A stretch of DNA of 46,416 nt from Candidatus Nomurabacteria bacterium (GCA_943356675.1 CALRFQ010000007.1:1-46416), one strand, 5' to 3'. Positions 9,433 to 18,752 are shown, counted from the stretch's first letter. A program made the numbers and translations. The notes: generated by a model not told the origin, from the letters alone.

Positions 9433-11175
9433 TTAAACAACCTCTTGTTGGTAGCACTTCTCACAGTAAATAGTCTCTGGCCTGTCAGGAGAATATGAAG
9501 TTTCAAATTCATTTGTGCAGTTACCGCTATGCTCATGATTCGTTTTGTCGCACATACAGGACCTATGCCAGAGTCTCATTGGGTTACGCTTTTGCAAACG
9601 ATTATAGTGGCGGCAATTTAGACAAAAGGTTGGGATTGGTATATTTAATTTTCTATATAATTCGATCTCTTGTTGTGTAATACGGAATGCTTTCGTACAT
9701 TGGCTCACCGCACTTCCTATACCTTCACACTGTACAATTTCATTTACAAAGTCATCACTAATTTCAGAGATACTTTCTGGAATACTATTTATATTAATCG
9801 TAATTTGATAATTACGTTCATCTCTTTCGTACCAATCAAAACCATTTACTCGAGCCTCCACTTCTGTTAGTGGAAAATACTCCTGTGCAATGGTTTCATT
9901 ATAGGCAAAGGGAGATATATCATAAGGGAAAAATTCACCATATTTAAATATTCGTCCTTTATTATCCACATATTGCATAGTTTTCATATGTTCAATAATC
10001 TTAGGCAAGATTTCTTCATATTCCTCTTTAGAATATTGACGGTTTAAAATACAATAATTTTTTGATCTTAAACCATAACAACCAAAAAGATGAGATGACC
10101 CGTGACAATTTATCGAATAATGAATATCGTGAGAATTATATACAACTACGGAAAATAATACTGAATTATTCTGTAACATGTCAAAAACCTCATAAAGCAT
10201 TTCAGACATTCCAATACCAGGACCTGAATCTAATGAATCTTTAATCTTCATACCCCAAGTACAATTTTTAATATTTTCGCATTCTTGCATGTCGAAAATG
10301 TTTATAGATTTAGCCACTAACAAGAGGTTATCTCCAGTTGATCCTTCTGATTTAATATTATTTGCATATTTGAAAAATTGACTGGAGCAGAAATTTTTAT
10401 ATAGATCATTAAATTTTTTAATTCCACTAACTGTATTAAATTTAAATTCATTCTTTAATTTTTCATATTCAATCTTTGAATACTGCTCATTAAAAATGCA
10501 TCTTGATTTGTTTCTCAAATTGACACAACCGATACAATCCACACAGTTCTTACAGTTAAGTAAAAAATATGAATCGGAACATTCCTGTGAATTTATAGAA
10601 TATAAAGTTTTATAACATTTAGTACATTGCACTAATTCATAACAAAGCTCGTTTTCAAAACAAATATATAAATCACTAGATTGTTTATTATATACAACAC
10701 GATTACCATACATTGTGTCTTCATTCCTTTCTGAACCTGAGAGCATATGGCAAGCTTTGTCCCCTTCTGAAACATTGCAATATGTACAATTTAAATTATT
10801 TGTCACAGATAAATTAATTAATGGAGTCTTTCTATATAAATCTTTAAATTGTTCGAAAAAATTACGATTAAAATCATAAGCGAGTCCATAATCCATAGCA
10901 TCCCAAGAATCACCCCACCATGTGCGATCATCATATACAATCACTGGTGTATCTGGCCTATGGATGGAAATAATCTGTTCATCCTCTTGCCCCGTCGCAT
11001 TATTATTTCTTTTATAAAGCACTCTCTCATTACGAAACATCATGCGTCTTTGAGTGCGACAATCGGAGCAAAACGTAGGTGGTGGAACTTTTATTTTTGC
11101 ATAGAAAGAGAAATCGTCTACTTCGATTGTAAAATCTTTTTTACAGTTCTGACAATTTTTAATTTCGGGATTCAT
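9433..11175 (-). CDS. Cys-rich 580-aa protein with zinc-ribbon-like CxxC knuckles at both ends
   Basis: CQNCKKDF...PPPTFCSDCRTQRRMMFRNERVLYKR at N-terminus; PIPTFCLNCRHYNRLQKRNPMRLWHRSCMC...YCEKCYQQ at C-terminus; many internal CxxC. Confidence 0.8.
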   Translation of the reverse strand: MNPEIKNCQNCKKDFTIEVDDFSFYAKIKVPPPTFCSDCRTQRRMMFRNERVLYKRNNNATGQEDEQIISIHRPDTPVIVYDDRTWWGDSWDAMDYGLAYDFNRNFFEQFKDLYRKTPLINLSVTNNLNCTYCNVSEGDKACHMLSGSERNEDTMYGNRVVYNKQSSDLYICFENELCYELVQCTKCYKTLYSINSQECSDSYFLLNCKNCVDCIGCVNLRNKSRCIFNEQYSKIEYEKLKNEFKFNTVSGIKKFNDLYKNFCSSQFFKYANNIKSEGSTGDNLLLVAKSINIFDMQECENIKNCTWGMKIKDSLDSGPGIGMSEMLYEVFDMLQNNSVLFSVVVYNSHDIHYSINCHGSSHLFGCYGLRSKNYCILNRQYSKEEYEEILPKIIEHMKTMQYVDNKGRIFKYGEFFPYDISPFAYNETIAQEYFPLTEVEARVNGFDWYERDERNYQITININSIPESISEISDDFVNEIVQCEGIGSAVSQCTKAFRITQQEIELYRKLNIPIPTFCLNCRHYNRLQKRNPMRLWHRSCMCDKTNHEHSGNCTNEFETSYSPDRPETIYCEKCYQQEVV

Positions 11176-11211
11176 AATATAAATATACTAAATTTTTATT
11201 TAAACATCACT

Positions 11212-11245
11212 TTACCGATAGTTCGCCATGGCGAATATATGGTAA
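11212..11245. promoter_or_regulatory. Operator-like palindrome site C, upstream of the Cys-rich gene
   Basis: TTACC-GATAG-TTCGCCATGGCGAA-TATAT-GGTAA (arms extend to TTTACC/GGTAAA). Confidence 0.9.
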
Positions 11246-11260
11246 ATGTTACAAATAATT

Positions 11261-12787
11261 TTATTCAAATTCTGTAGTTGCAGGAGGCTTGGGAGTCATA
11301 TCGAAAAGCACGCGGACTATTTCCTTATGGCGCACGCACGCACTTGTGATTTCATCCACCACGCTGTCGGGGAAATGGTAACCCTTTGCTGTCATAAAAT
11401 CCACCGTAACTACCGCACGTATTGCAAGCATATATCCATACACTCTTTCATCACCCTTCACTCCCACAGACTTCACGCCAAGGAGTGCTACGATGAGCTG
11501 GGAAATTTCTTTCTCTAATTTGTGAGCTTTAATTATATCTGTCACAGCTTTGTCCGCTTCGCGAACTAGATCTATATGCTCCTTGGAAACTGGCGTGCCT
11601 ACTACGCGCAGGAATAGTCCTGGGCCTGGGAAAGGATTTCTTTCATATACTGCAGGTGGTAATTTAAGAGCTTTTCCAAGTTCGCGCACTTCGTATTTAA
11701 ATAGATTTCGGAATGGATGAAGATCAGACACTTCGAAGTCGAGGCCCACATTGTGATGAGTTTTAATAAGTGCAGATTCTCCTGCACCACCGGACTCGAT
11801 AATATCCGTCGCAAGTGTGCCTTGCAGAATGAAAGATGCACCAGCCTTTTTTATTTGCTCATCGAAAATCCTTTTATACACATCACGGAATTTCATTCTC
11901 TTCTCTTGTGCATCGATAGTTGTGCCGACATTGTTTATGAATTCCTCTCCGGCATCTACTACTATCAAATTCTTCACACCAGCACTTTCTGCATTTACCT
12001 TTAGCTCTGCAAGCTCTCCCTCACGTAGTCCTCCAGTATCGATAGCTACACATACCAGACGTTCTCCGAGAACAGGCGCAAGAAGTGCTGCAAGAGTGGT
12101 GGAGTCCACACCGCCAGACACACCGAGGAGCGCCGTCTTCTCACTTCCTACTTCTTTCAAAACTTCTTCTTGGATTTCTTTTATAATATCTGTAGGGTTC
12201 CAATCTTTCTCGCATTTTGTCATATCGAGAAAATTCTGAAGCATCACCTTTCCTTCCACAGAATCTACAACTTCAGGATGAAATTGAATTCCGAGCACGC
12301 GATTATCAACGCTAGTCATTCCTGCTATTCCGCTCGTAGTGGCAATTTCTCTGAATCCTTCAGGGAGCTTCACCACAGTGTCGCCATGGCTTGCCCAGAC
12401 ATCAGTCTCTTCGTGTACGTTTTTAAACAATGGATGATTAGTATCCACTTTCACTTTTGCAGGGCCATACTCTCTGTGGTCATGGGGGCGCTCCACTGTG
12501 CCACCCGAGAGGTGGGCAATAAGCTGCATTCCGTAGCAAACTCCAAGAATTGGATATGATTTTCCAGAAATATCAAAATCGGCTGGGAGAGTCGGTGCGC
12601 CATCGTTGTGCACACTATAGTTACTACCAGATAGAATTACAGCCTTTGGATTATTTGTTTTAAGCCAAGAGCTGGCCTTTTCAGGAGGAAGAATCGCACT
12701 GCGCACACCAAGCTCGCGGAGTGATCTGCCAATCACGAGGGTGTATTGGGAACCATAATCCACGATAAGAATTTGAATTTCTTGCAT
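11261..12787 (-). CDS. guaA: GMP synthase (glutamine-hydrolysing)
   Basis: ILIVDYGSQYTLVIGRSLRELG...GVCYGMQLIAH...GVSGGVDSTTLAALL...NPFPGPGLFLRVVG...; start set to internal Met (MQEIQ). Confidence 0.96.
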   Translation of the reverse strand: MQEIQILIVDYGSQYTLVIGRSLRELGVRSAILPPEKASSWLKTNNPKAVILSGSNYSVHNDGAPTLPADFDISGKSYPILGVCYGMQLIAHLSGGTVERPHDHREYGPAKVKVDTNHPLFKNVHEETDVWASHGDTVVKLPEGFREIATTSGIAGMTSVDNRVLGIQFHPEVVDSVEGKVMLQNFLDMTKCEKDWNPTDIIKEIQEEVLKEVGSEKTALLGVSGGVDSTTLAALLAPVLGERLVCVAIDTGGLREGELAELKVNAESAGVKNLIVVDAGEEFINNVGTTIDAQEKRMKFRDVYKRIFDEQIKKAGASFILQGTLATDIIESGGAGESALIKTHHNVGLDFEVSDLHPFRNLFKYEVRELGKALKLPPAVYERNPFPGPGLFLRVVGTPVSKEHIDLVREADKAVTDIIKAHKLEKEISQLIVALLGVKSVGVKGDERVYGYMLAIRAVVTVDFMTAKGYHFPDSVVDEITSACVRHKEIVRVLFDMTPKPPATTEFE

Positions 12788-12861
12788 AAAACTAGTATAC
12801 CTCAAACCTACTGTTTCTGTACACCTTTCGCTTTTTGACTACAAAATACTCAAGGTCTTGC

Positions 12862-13039
12862 GGTCGGGTTCCTATCCCGACCTCACCCTGCCCCCTCTCC
12901 AAATTATCCTAATTTAGAGAGGGGAAAAATTCGAATTAGTTTCCATGGAGGGGCCGGCGGAGGACGACGGTCCGAGCACTGAGCAAATTTTTAGCAAAAA
13001 ATTATGCGTACCCGGAATGGAAAGCTAATTCGTATTTTT
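12862..13039. repeat. Intergenic structured region with three successive inverted repeats
   Basis: GGTCGGG-TTCCTAT-CCCGACC (12862-12882); CCCCTCTCcAAATTAtccTAATTTaGAGAGGGG (12892-12924); AATTCGAATTAGTTTCCA...TGGAAAGCTAATTCGTATTTTT (12925-12945 / 13018-13039). Confidence 0.75.
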
Positions 13040-13065
13040 CTGTGTTTATTTGGTATAATAGTGGT

Positions 13066-13659
13066 ATGACAAAATACACAGCAAAAGAATTTAATATTGG
13101 TGAATTAAAAGGAATATCTGCGAAGAACATTGAAGAGCATTTGAAACTATATAAAGGTTATGTAAATAATGCGAATTTAGTATTAGAAAAAATCGGTGAA
13201 TATATGGCAGACTCAGAGAAAAATGCTTATGTTATTGCTGAACTACAAAGAAGATTTTCATTTGAATTCAATGGAATGCGTAATCATGAAATATATTTCA
13301 ACTCACTATCTGGTGGGGCAAAAAGTCTTCCAGCAGATTCTAAACTAAAAGTACAAATCGAAAAGCAAGCACCATCATTCGATGCTTGGTTTGGTGGATT
13401 TAAAATACTAGCTATGACTCGCGGAGTGGGATGGGCAGTTCTATACTGGGATAAAAGTATGGGGGAGCTCACTCATGCATGGGTAGATGAGCAGCACCTT
13501 GGCCAACTGAATGGTCTTACTCCAGTTCTTATGCTCGATATGTGGGAGCATGCATTTGTATACGACTACCCAACATCTCAAAAGAAAGATTATGTGGAAG
13601 CATTCTTCGCAAACCTAAACTGGGAAGTAATCGAAAATAATTTTCTTAAGGCTCTTTAG
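13066..13659 (+). CDS. Fe/Mn-type superoxide dismutase family protein
   Basis: NHEIYFNSL...AWFGGF...GWAVLYWD...LTPVLMLDMWEHAFVYDYPTSQKKDYVEAFFANLNW. Confidence 0.9.
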   Translation: MTKYTAKEFNIGELKGISAKNIEEHLKLYKGYVNNANLVLEKIGEYMADSEKNAYVIAELQRRFSFEFNGMRNHEIYFNSLSGGAKSLPADSKLKVQIEKQAPSFDAWFGGFKILAMTRGVGWAVLYWDKSMGELTHAWVDEQHLGQLNGLTPVLMLDMWEHAFVYDYPTSQKKDYVEAFFANLNWEVIENNFLKAL

Positions 13660-14953
13660 GCTTACGAAAAATATACCAAAAGATAAATACGTATAGTAAA
13701 ACAGTTCCCCAGAGTGGGAACTGTTTTATTGTGGCGCTAGCAAATGGCAAGATTGCGAAATAATGAATAACGATAAGTACATATTTGAGCATTATGTATG
13801 AAACATATGCGAAAGGTAGTGCAATGATATGTGATAGGTAGCCGAGCATGCCGGTAATGAACCCGCCAAACATTATGTAAGGCATAAGTGGCAGGATAAG
13901 CACATTGGCAGGCAGTGAAACGAAAGAAAATATACCAGTAGTATAAAGAAGGAGTGGTAAGACAATAATATTTGCAGCGAGAGTCGTCGCCACGATTTCT
14001 CGTAGTCCTAATTTAGGAGTGATGAAACGCACCCAGAGTGCTACTTTCGGTGAAAAGAAAATTATTCCAATAGTTGCAAGGAATGAAAGCTGGAATGAAA
14101 TGTCAGAAATTACACGAGGATCATATGCCACCATAAGGAGCCCTGCAATTACTAATCCTCTGCCAGCGTCATAGGTGCGCCCTGTGGCACGAGCGAAAAG
14201 CGCGAGGAATGCCATGATGCCGGCGCGCACGGCAGTAGCCTGCGCGCCGGCAAGTAATACAAATAAAATTACTGTAACAATACCAAGCCAGATAGAAAGT
14301 GCTCCGCCAATTAGAAAGCCAAAGAACTTCATCACACCTTCGGCCACTATCGTCACATTGTATCCAGATAGTGCAATGATGTGAATCGTACCAGTCGTGA
14401 TGAATTCCTGCTTCTCCCCGCTCGAGAATCCTCCCTTGCTCCCTAGTATCACTCCATTCATTAAAGAACTCTCTGGTAGCGGAATTAAATTTGCAATATT
14501 TTTCTCGAAACTGTCGCGGAATTTATAGAGCACCCGTATTAAAGAATTCCCACCTCCTCTACTTTGCACCTCAACATTCGCCTTCTCAATAATAAAATAT
14601 ATATCTTTATTTGCTAAGTAATTTACATAATTAAATTCCCTACCATTTTGCCCCATAAAGTTCTCAGGTGTCGTAAGTAGCCCCGTGACTTTCACAGTAT
14701 CTCCATATGAAACTTCAGTATCCGTCGGCACAATTGCAAGCACAGAGACCTCTTCCCCTTTTGGTTTCACCTCTATCCGAGCATTCCATTCTCTTACATC
14801 TGGTGAGTCCATTACCATCCCAACGAGTGTAACCTTTCTACCTACAGCATCAATATAAAATTGTGGAGGTTTGGGCGTGAAATAAAAATACCTCACGCAC
14901 GCGACGATAATTAAAATAAATACTATTGCAATTTCTCTTGATTCGATGCGCAT
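13646..14953 (-). CDS. comEC: ComEC/Rec2-type competence membrane domain protein (no MBL domain)
   Basis: DUF4131-like N-terminus (KVTLVGMVMDSPDVREWNARIEV...), LMNGVILGSKGGFSSGEKQEFITTGTIHIIALSGYNV. Confidence 0.9.
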   Translation of the reverse strand: MRIESREIAIVFILIIVACVRYFYFTPKPPQFYIDAVGRKVTLVGMVMDSPDVREWNARIEVKPKGEEVSVLAIVPTDTEVSYGDTVKVTGLLTTPENFMGQNGREFNYVNYLANKDIYFIIEKANVEVQSRGGGNSLIRVLYKFRDSFEKNIANLIPLPESSLMNGVILGSKGGFSSGEKQEFITTGTIHIIALSGYNVTIVAEGVMKFFGFLIGGALSIWLGIVTVILFVLLAGAQATAVRAGIMAFLALFARATGRTYDAGRGLVIAGLLMVAYDPRVISDISFQLSFLATIGIIFFSPKVALWVRFITPKLGLREIVATTLAANIIVLPLLLYTTGIFSFVSLPANVLILPLMPYIMFGGFITGMLGYLSHIIALPFAYVSYIMLKYVLIVIHYFAILPFASATIKQFPLWGTVLLYVFIFWYIFRKPKEP

Positions 14954-15390
14954 GTTGTAGCAATAACATCTGCACGTTCATTATGCACCACGCCAGCGTG
15001 ACCTTTCACTTTCTTAAATGTTAGTGGCACAGGGCAAGTGCGCACGAGTGCAATGAGTTCCTGCCAGAGTTCTTTGTTTAAAACCGGCTTTTTATTTGCA
15101 GTCTTCCATCCATTCTTCTCCCAGTTCGCAACCCAAGATTCTATACCTCCTAACACATAAGAAGAATCCGCATGAATAATCACTTCAGTTTCTATCCAAT
15201 CTGATTGATTTGAAATATATTTAAGCGCTTCAATCACAGCCTTGAGTTCCATTCTATTATTTGTAGTGTTGGCATCGTATCCTCCAATTTCATGAAGCGT
15301 CTTCTCTCCCACAGTAAGTACTACTCCGTACCCTCCCTTTCCAGGATTCCCGAGAGAACTTCCGTCTGTATATATTTCGATAATTTGCAT
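14923..15390 (-). CDS. rnhA: Ribonuclease HI
   Basis: IEIYTDGSSLGNPGKGGYGVVL...TTNNRMELKAVIEALK...HADSSYVLGGI...KKVKGHAGVVHNERAD. Confidence 0.96.
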   Translation of the reverse strand: MQIIEIYTDGSSLGNPGKGGYGVVLTVGEKTLHEIGGYDANTTNNRMELKAVIEALKYISNQSDWIETEVIIHADSSYVLGGIESWVANWEKNGWKTANKKPVLNKELWQELIALVRTCPVPLTFKKVKGHAGVVHNERADVIATTCASNQEKLQ

Positions 15391-15416
15391 ATGCTAAGTA
15401 TAACAATAAAAACGGA

Positions 15417-15506
15417 AAAGTTACAAAATTTTTATGGTCTGGCCTGCCTGCGACTCACCAGAGTCGGCTGGACAGGAGATCCGAGGACCTAAAAATTTGT
15501 AACTTT
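15417..15506. repeat. Long inverted-repeat element between rnhA and recJ
   Basis: AAAGTTACAAAATTTTTA ... TAAAAATTTGTAACTTT arms enclosing a GC-rich core containing CGACTC-ACCA-GAGTCG and GGTC/GACC pairs. Confidence 0.8.
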
Positions 15507-15513
15507 AGAGTTT

Positions 15514-17169
15514 TTATAAAATATCAACTATCCTCAACCGAAGTGTCGTCCTGCCGGCGAAGAAGCTTTTTTCAAATGTGGCGACGAGGTCCACACTCTC
15601 ACCTGCCACAAGCGGGCGATTATAACTTTCGCGAGTTTTGAAGAAAGCGATGGATTTCACAAGTTTTCTTTTCTCACTTTGGAAAACGATTTCCAAATGA
15701 TTTTTCTCTTTTCCGAATTCTTTCACTTCAGCAATTTTCACATTCTTGAAAAGAAATGTCGGCTTCGGATTCGCCATGCCGTATGGTGCTAGCATTTCCA
15801 CCACTTTGAAATTCTTTTCTGTCACATCATCTAGGGTTATCGTCGCATCTATCTGTTGTTCTTCTGTTTCTGTATTTTCAATCTTAAGTTCACTATGAAC
15901 AGCAATCAATCTCTCTTCCAAGAAATGCACTTCATCATGCGCCACAGAGAATCCTCCTGCACCAACGTGTCCTCCGAATTCGAGCAAGCTTCCTTCTGGC
16001 AGTCCTGTCATAAGTTCCACCAAGTTCACTCCTCCAATACTTCGGCATGACCCGCGGATAGTATCGCTCCCTTCACTTCCCCATACGAATGTCGGTCTCT
16101 TGTATTCTTCCACAATTTTAGAAGCCACAAGCCCAAGCACACCCACACGCCACTTCGGATTTCCAATCACAATAATTGTTTTATCTTCTCTCTCACTTAA
16201 GGAATGTTTTACTTCTTTCATTATCTGAGCCACATTACTTTTTCTCTCTTTATTTATTTTTTCCAAATGCTCCGCAAGCACACGAGCGGCTGCAGGATCC
16301 ATTTCAGAAAGTACTTCAAAGCTTCGCATTGGTGAATCCATACGAGAAGCCGCGTTGAGCCTTGGCGCTAGCATAAATGTAACATCTTCTTCCACAAGAT
16401 TTTCTGTCTTTATATCCATTTTCTTCCATAGCTCCTGAAGCCCTGGCCTGCGATTCTTTTGCAGAACTTTCAAGCCGTAGTATGCAAGCACGCGGTTCTC
16501 ATCTAGTAGTGGCACTTGGTCAGCAAGAGTAGCGAGACCTGCCATATCGAGCGACCATTTCTCCCAGCCTTTTGAAATATTCCAATACTCTCCATATTTT
16601 GAGACGAGTGCTTGCACTAGTTTAAATGCAATCCCAGCACCACAAAGCATTTTATCTGGATATTCGCACCCAATTTGTTTTGGATTTAAAATTGCATAAG
16701 CTTGTGGCATATGCTCATGTGGGAGGTGGTGATCGGTCACTATCACATTTACTCCATTTGCCTCTGCTTCCGCAACTTCTGCAATAGCAGTAATACCTAA
16801 GTCAAAAGTAATGATTAACTTCACATCAGTCTTAATAAATTCTTCAATTGCGTCCATATGTAGGCCATATCCTTCATCGTGCCTATCAGGAATATAAATA
16901 TAAAAATTCTTATAGCCAATCTTTGTGAAAAAGTCATGCATTATAACTGCGGCTGGAATTCCATCACAATCATAATCAGAATATACTACGATTTTTTCCT
17001 TCGCCTCTACTGCTTCGAAAATTCGCACCACTACGCGCTCCATATTCTTCATAAGAAATGGGTCGTATAAATGCTCTTCATATGAAGGATTAAGAAATCT
17101 CTCTTTTTGTTCGGGAGTAATGCCTCGATTTTTAAGCAATATATCTAATAGTTCTTCGGCATTTGGCAT
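15514..17169 (-). CDS. recJ: Single-stranded-DNA-specific exonuclease RecJ
   Basis: IVVYSDYDCDGIPAAVIM...FDLGITAIAEV...VIVTDHHLPHE...GGHVGAGGFSV; start set to internal Met (MPNAEELL). Confidence 0.93.
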   Translation of the reverse strand: MPNAEELLDILLKNRGITPEQKERFLNPSYEEHLYDPFLMKNMERVVVRIFEAVEAKEKIVVYSDYDCDGIPAAVIMHDFFTKIGYKNFYIYIPDRHDEGYGLHMDAIEEFIKTDVKLIITFDLGITAIAEVAEAEANGVNVIVTDHHLPHEHMPQAYAILNPKQIGCEYPDKMLCGAGIAFKLVQALVSKYGEYWNISKGWEKWSLDMAGLATLADQVPLLDENRVLAYYGLKVLQKNRRPGLQELWKKMDIKTENLVEEDVTFMLAPRLNAASRMDSPMRSFEVLSEMDPAAARVLAEHLEKINKERKSNVAQIMKEVKHSLSEREDKTIIVIGNPKWRVGVLGLVASKIVEEYKRPTFVWGSEGSDTIRGSCRSIGGVNLVELMTGLPEGSLLEFGGHVGAGGFSVAHDEVHFLEERLIAVHSELKIENTETEEQQIDATITLDDVTEKNFKVVEMLAPYGMANPKPTFLFKNVKIAEVKEFGKEKNHLEIVFQSEKRKLVKSIAFFKTRESYNRPLVAGESVDLVATFEKSFFAGRTTLRLRIVDIL

Positions 17170-17197
17170 AAGACTGATTGTACCATATACTATATAT

Positions 17198-17602
17198 ATG
17201 AGCACAGAAGAAACAATTTTCACAAAAATTATTAAAAAGGAAATACCCGCAAGTATTGTATATGAGGACGATGAATCAATAGCATTCCTAGATATAAACC
17301 CAGTATCTAAAGGTCATACATTACTAATCACCAAAGATCCGCACCCATGGATGACAGATATACCAGATGATCTTATAGGTAGAACCTTTATAAAGGCAAA
17401 GAAATTAATGATTGTAATGAAAGAGGCAATTGGCTGCGATTATGTACAGCTAACAATTACAGGCACAGATGTTCCACACTTTCATATACATCTAATACCA
17501 AGATACTTTGATGATTCATTAATATCCTGGCCAAAGACTGAATATGAATCCCCAGAAGAAAAGGAAAATTATATATCAAAAATTAAAAATGCCCTTAAGT
17601 AG
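17198..17602 (+). CDS. HIT family protein
   Basis: IFTKIIKKEIPASIVYEDDESIAFLDINPVSKGHTLLI...HFHIHLIPRY; start set to MSTEETIF. Confidence 0.92.
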   Translation: MSTEETIFTKIIKKEIPASIVYEDDESIAFLDINPVSKGHTLLITKDPHPWMTDIPDDLIGRTFIKAKKLMIVMKEAIGCDYVQLTITGTDVPHFHIHLIPRYFDDSLISWPKTEYESPEEKENYISKIKNALK

Positions 17603-17612
17603 GGCATTTTTA
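17584..17612. terminator. Intrinsic terminator between convergent HIT gene and pgk
   Basis: AAAAATGCCCT-TAAGT-AGGGCATTTTT. Confidence 0.85.
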
Positions 17613-17618
17613 ATTTTT

Positions 17619-18752
17619 TTATTTTAAAGCTTTAATTCCAGGGAGAGTTCCATTTGCAAGGAAGTCGAGAGCTGCACCGCCTCCAGTGGAGACAAAAGTA
17701 AATTTGTCAGCAATTTTCATTTCATTTACGAGATCCACAGTATCTCCCCCACCGATTATAGTCTCACCTTTTACGTTTGATATTATTTTGAGAACACTCT
17801 TCGTTGCTCCAACGCCTATACTTGATTCATACTTACCAAGAGGACCATTCCAGAGAATTAGTTTCGCATTTGTTAGCATTGGTTCAAGTAATTTCACAGA
17901 GAGCGGGCCCACATCCATTATGCTTTCATCTTTCTTTACTTCATTTGGCTTACAAGAGCGAGAGTTTCCTTTGCTATCTACTACCGTCACATCGACAGGT
18001 AAGCAAAGCTTTTTATTCTTAATAATTGATAGAAGAATTTTTGGGTCTGTATCGTCCACTAGAGACTTCCCCACTTCATAACCCATAGCTTTAAAGAATG
18101 AATTCACAAGCGCACCACCCAGGAATACACAATCCGCATTTTTGAGATACTTCTTCACGAGCGGCATCTTAGTCGAGAATTTAGAACCACCAAGTATAAA
18201 CACAAATGGATGCTTCTTATTATTTAGGGCTAAACTCAAATTCTTTATCTCTTTTTCTAGCTGGAAGCCGGCGTAGCTTGGCAAATACTTCGGGATACTC
18301 ACGAGTGACATATGAGCGCGGTGAGACACAGAGAATGCATCATTCACATAGAAGTTTCCCATTTTAGCGAAATCCTTCGCAAGCTTTATATCATTACCTT
18401 TTTCTCCAGGGAATTTACGAATATTTTCAAGTAAAATAACCTCACCACCTTTAATCTTATTTATTTCATCCTGAATTTTTCCCAAATCATTATTTGCAAA
18501 GAATTTGATTTTTGTTTTCCTATTTAAATATCTTGCTACTGGTATAAGTGAGTCTGAAGCTCCGTCCTTAGGCTCTAGGTGTGCAATTAGAACAACCTTG
18601 GCTCCTTTCTTTTTTAAATAATCTATTGTGGGAATTGAAGAAATTATGCGAAATGGGTCAGCTACTTTATTGTTCACTATTGGCACATTGTAGTCGACAC
18701 GCACAAATACAACTTTATTTTTTATATTTCCTATCTGCTTTATAGTTTTCAT
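17619..18752 (-). CDS. pgk: Phosphoglycerate kinase
   Basis: VVFVRVDYNVPIVNNKVADPFRI...NDAFSVSHRAHMS...ILGGSKFSTKM...GGGDTVDLV...STGGGAALDFLA. Confidence 0.95.
   Translation of the reverse strand: MKTIKQIGNIKNKVVFVRVDYNVPIVNNKVADPFRIISSIPTIDYLKKKGAKVVLIAHLEPKDGASDSLIPVARYLNRKTKIKFFANNDLGKIQDEINKIKGGEVILLENIRKFPGEKGNDIKLAKDFAKMGNFYVNDAFSVSHRAHMSLVSIPKYLPSYAGFQLEKEIKNLSLALNNKKHPFVFILGGSKFSTKMPLVKKYLKNADCVFLGGALVNSFFKAMGYEVGKSLVDDTDPKILLSIIKNKKLCLPVDVTVVDSKGNSRSCKPNEVKKDESIMDVGPLSVKLLEPMLTNAKLILWNGPLGKYESSIGVGATKSVLKIISNVKGETIIGGGDTVDLVNEMKIADKFTFVSTGGGAALDFLANGTLPGIKALK

Noticed and set aside
12379-12392. Possible fourth dyad site (gtgtcgccatggcttgcc) in guaA
   Set aside because: Only the CGCCATGG core matches; the outer TTACC/GGTAA arms are absent.
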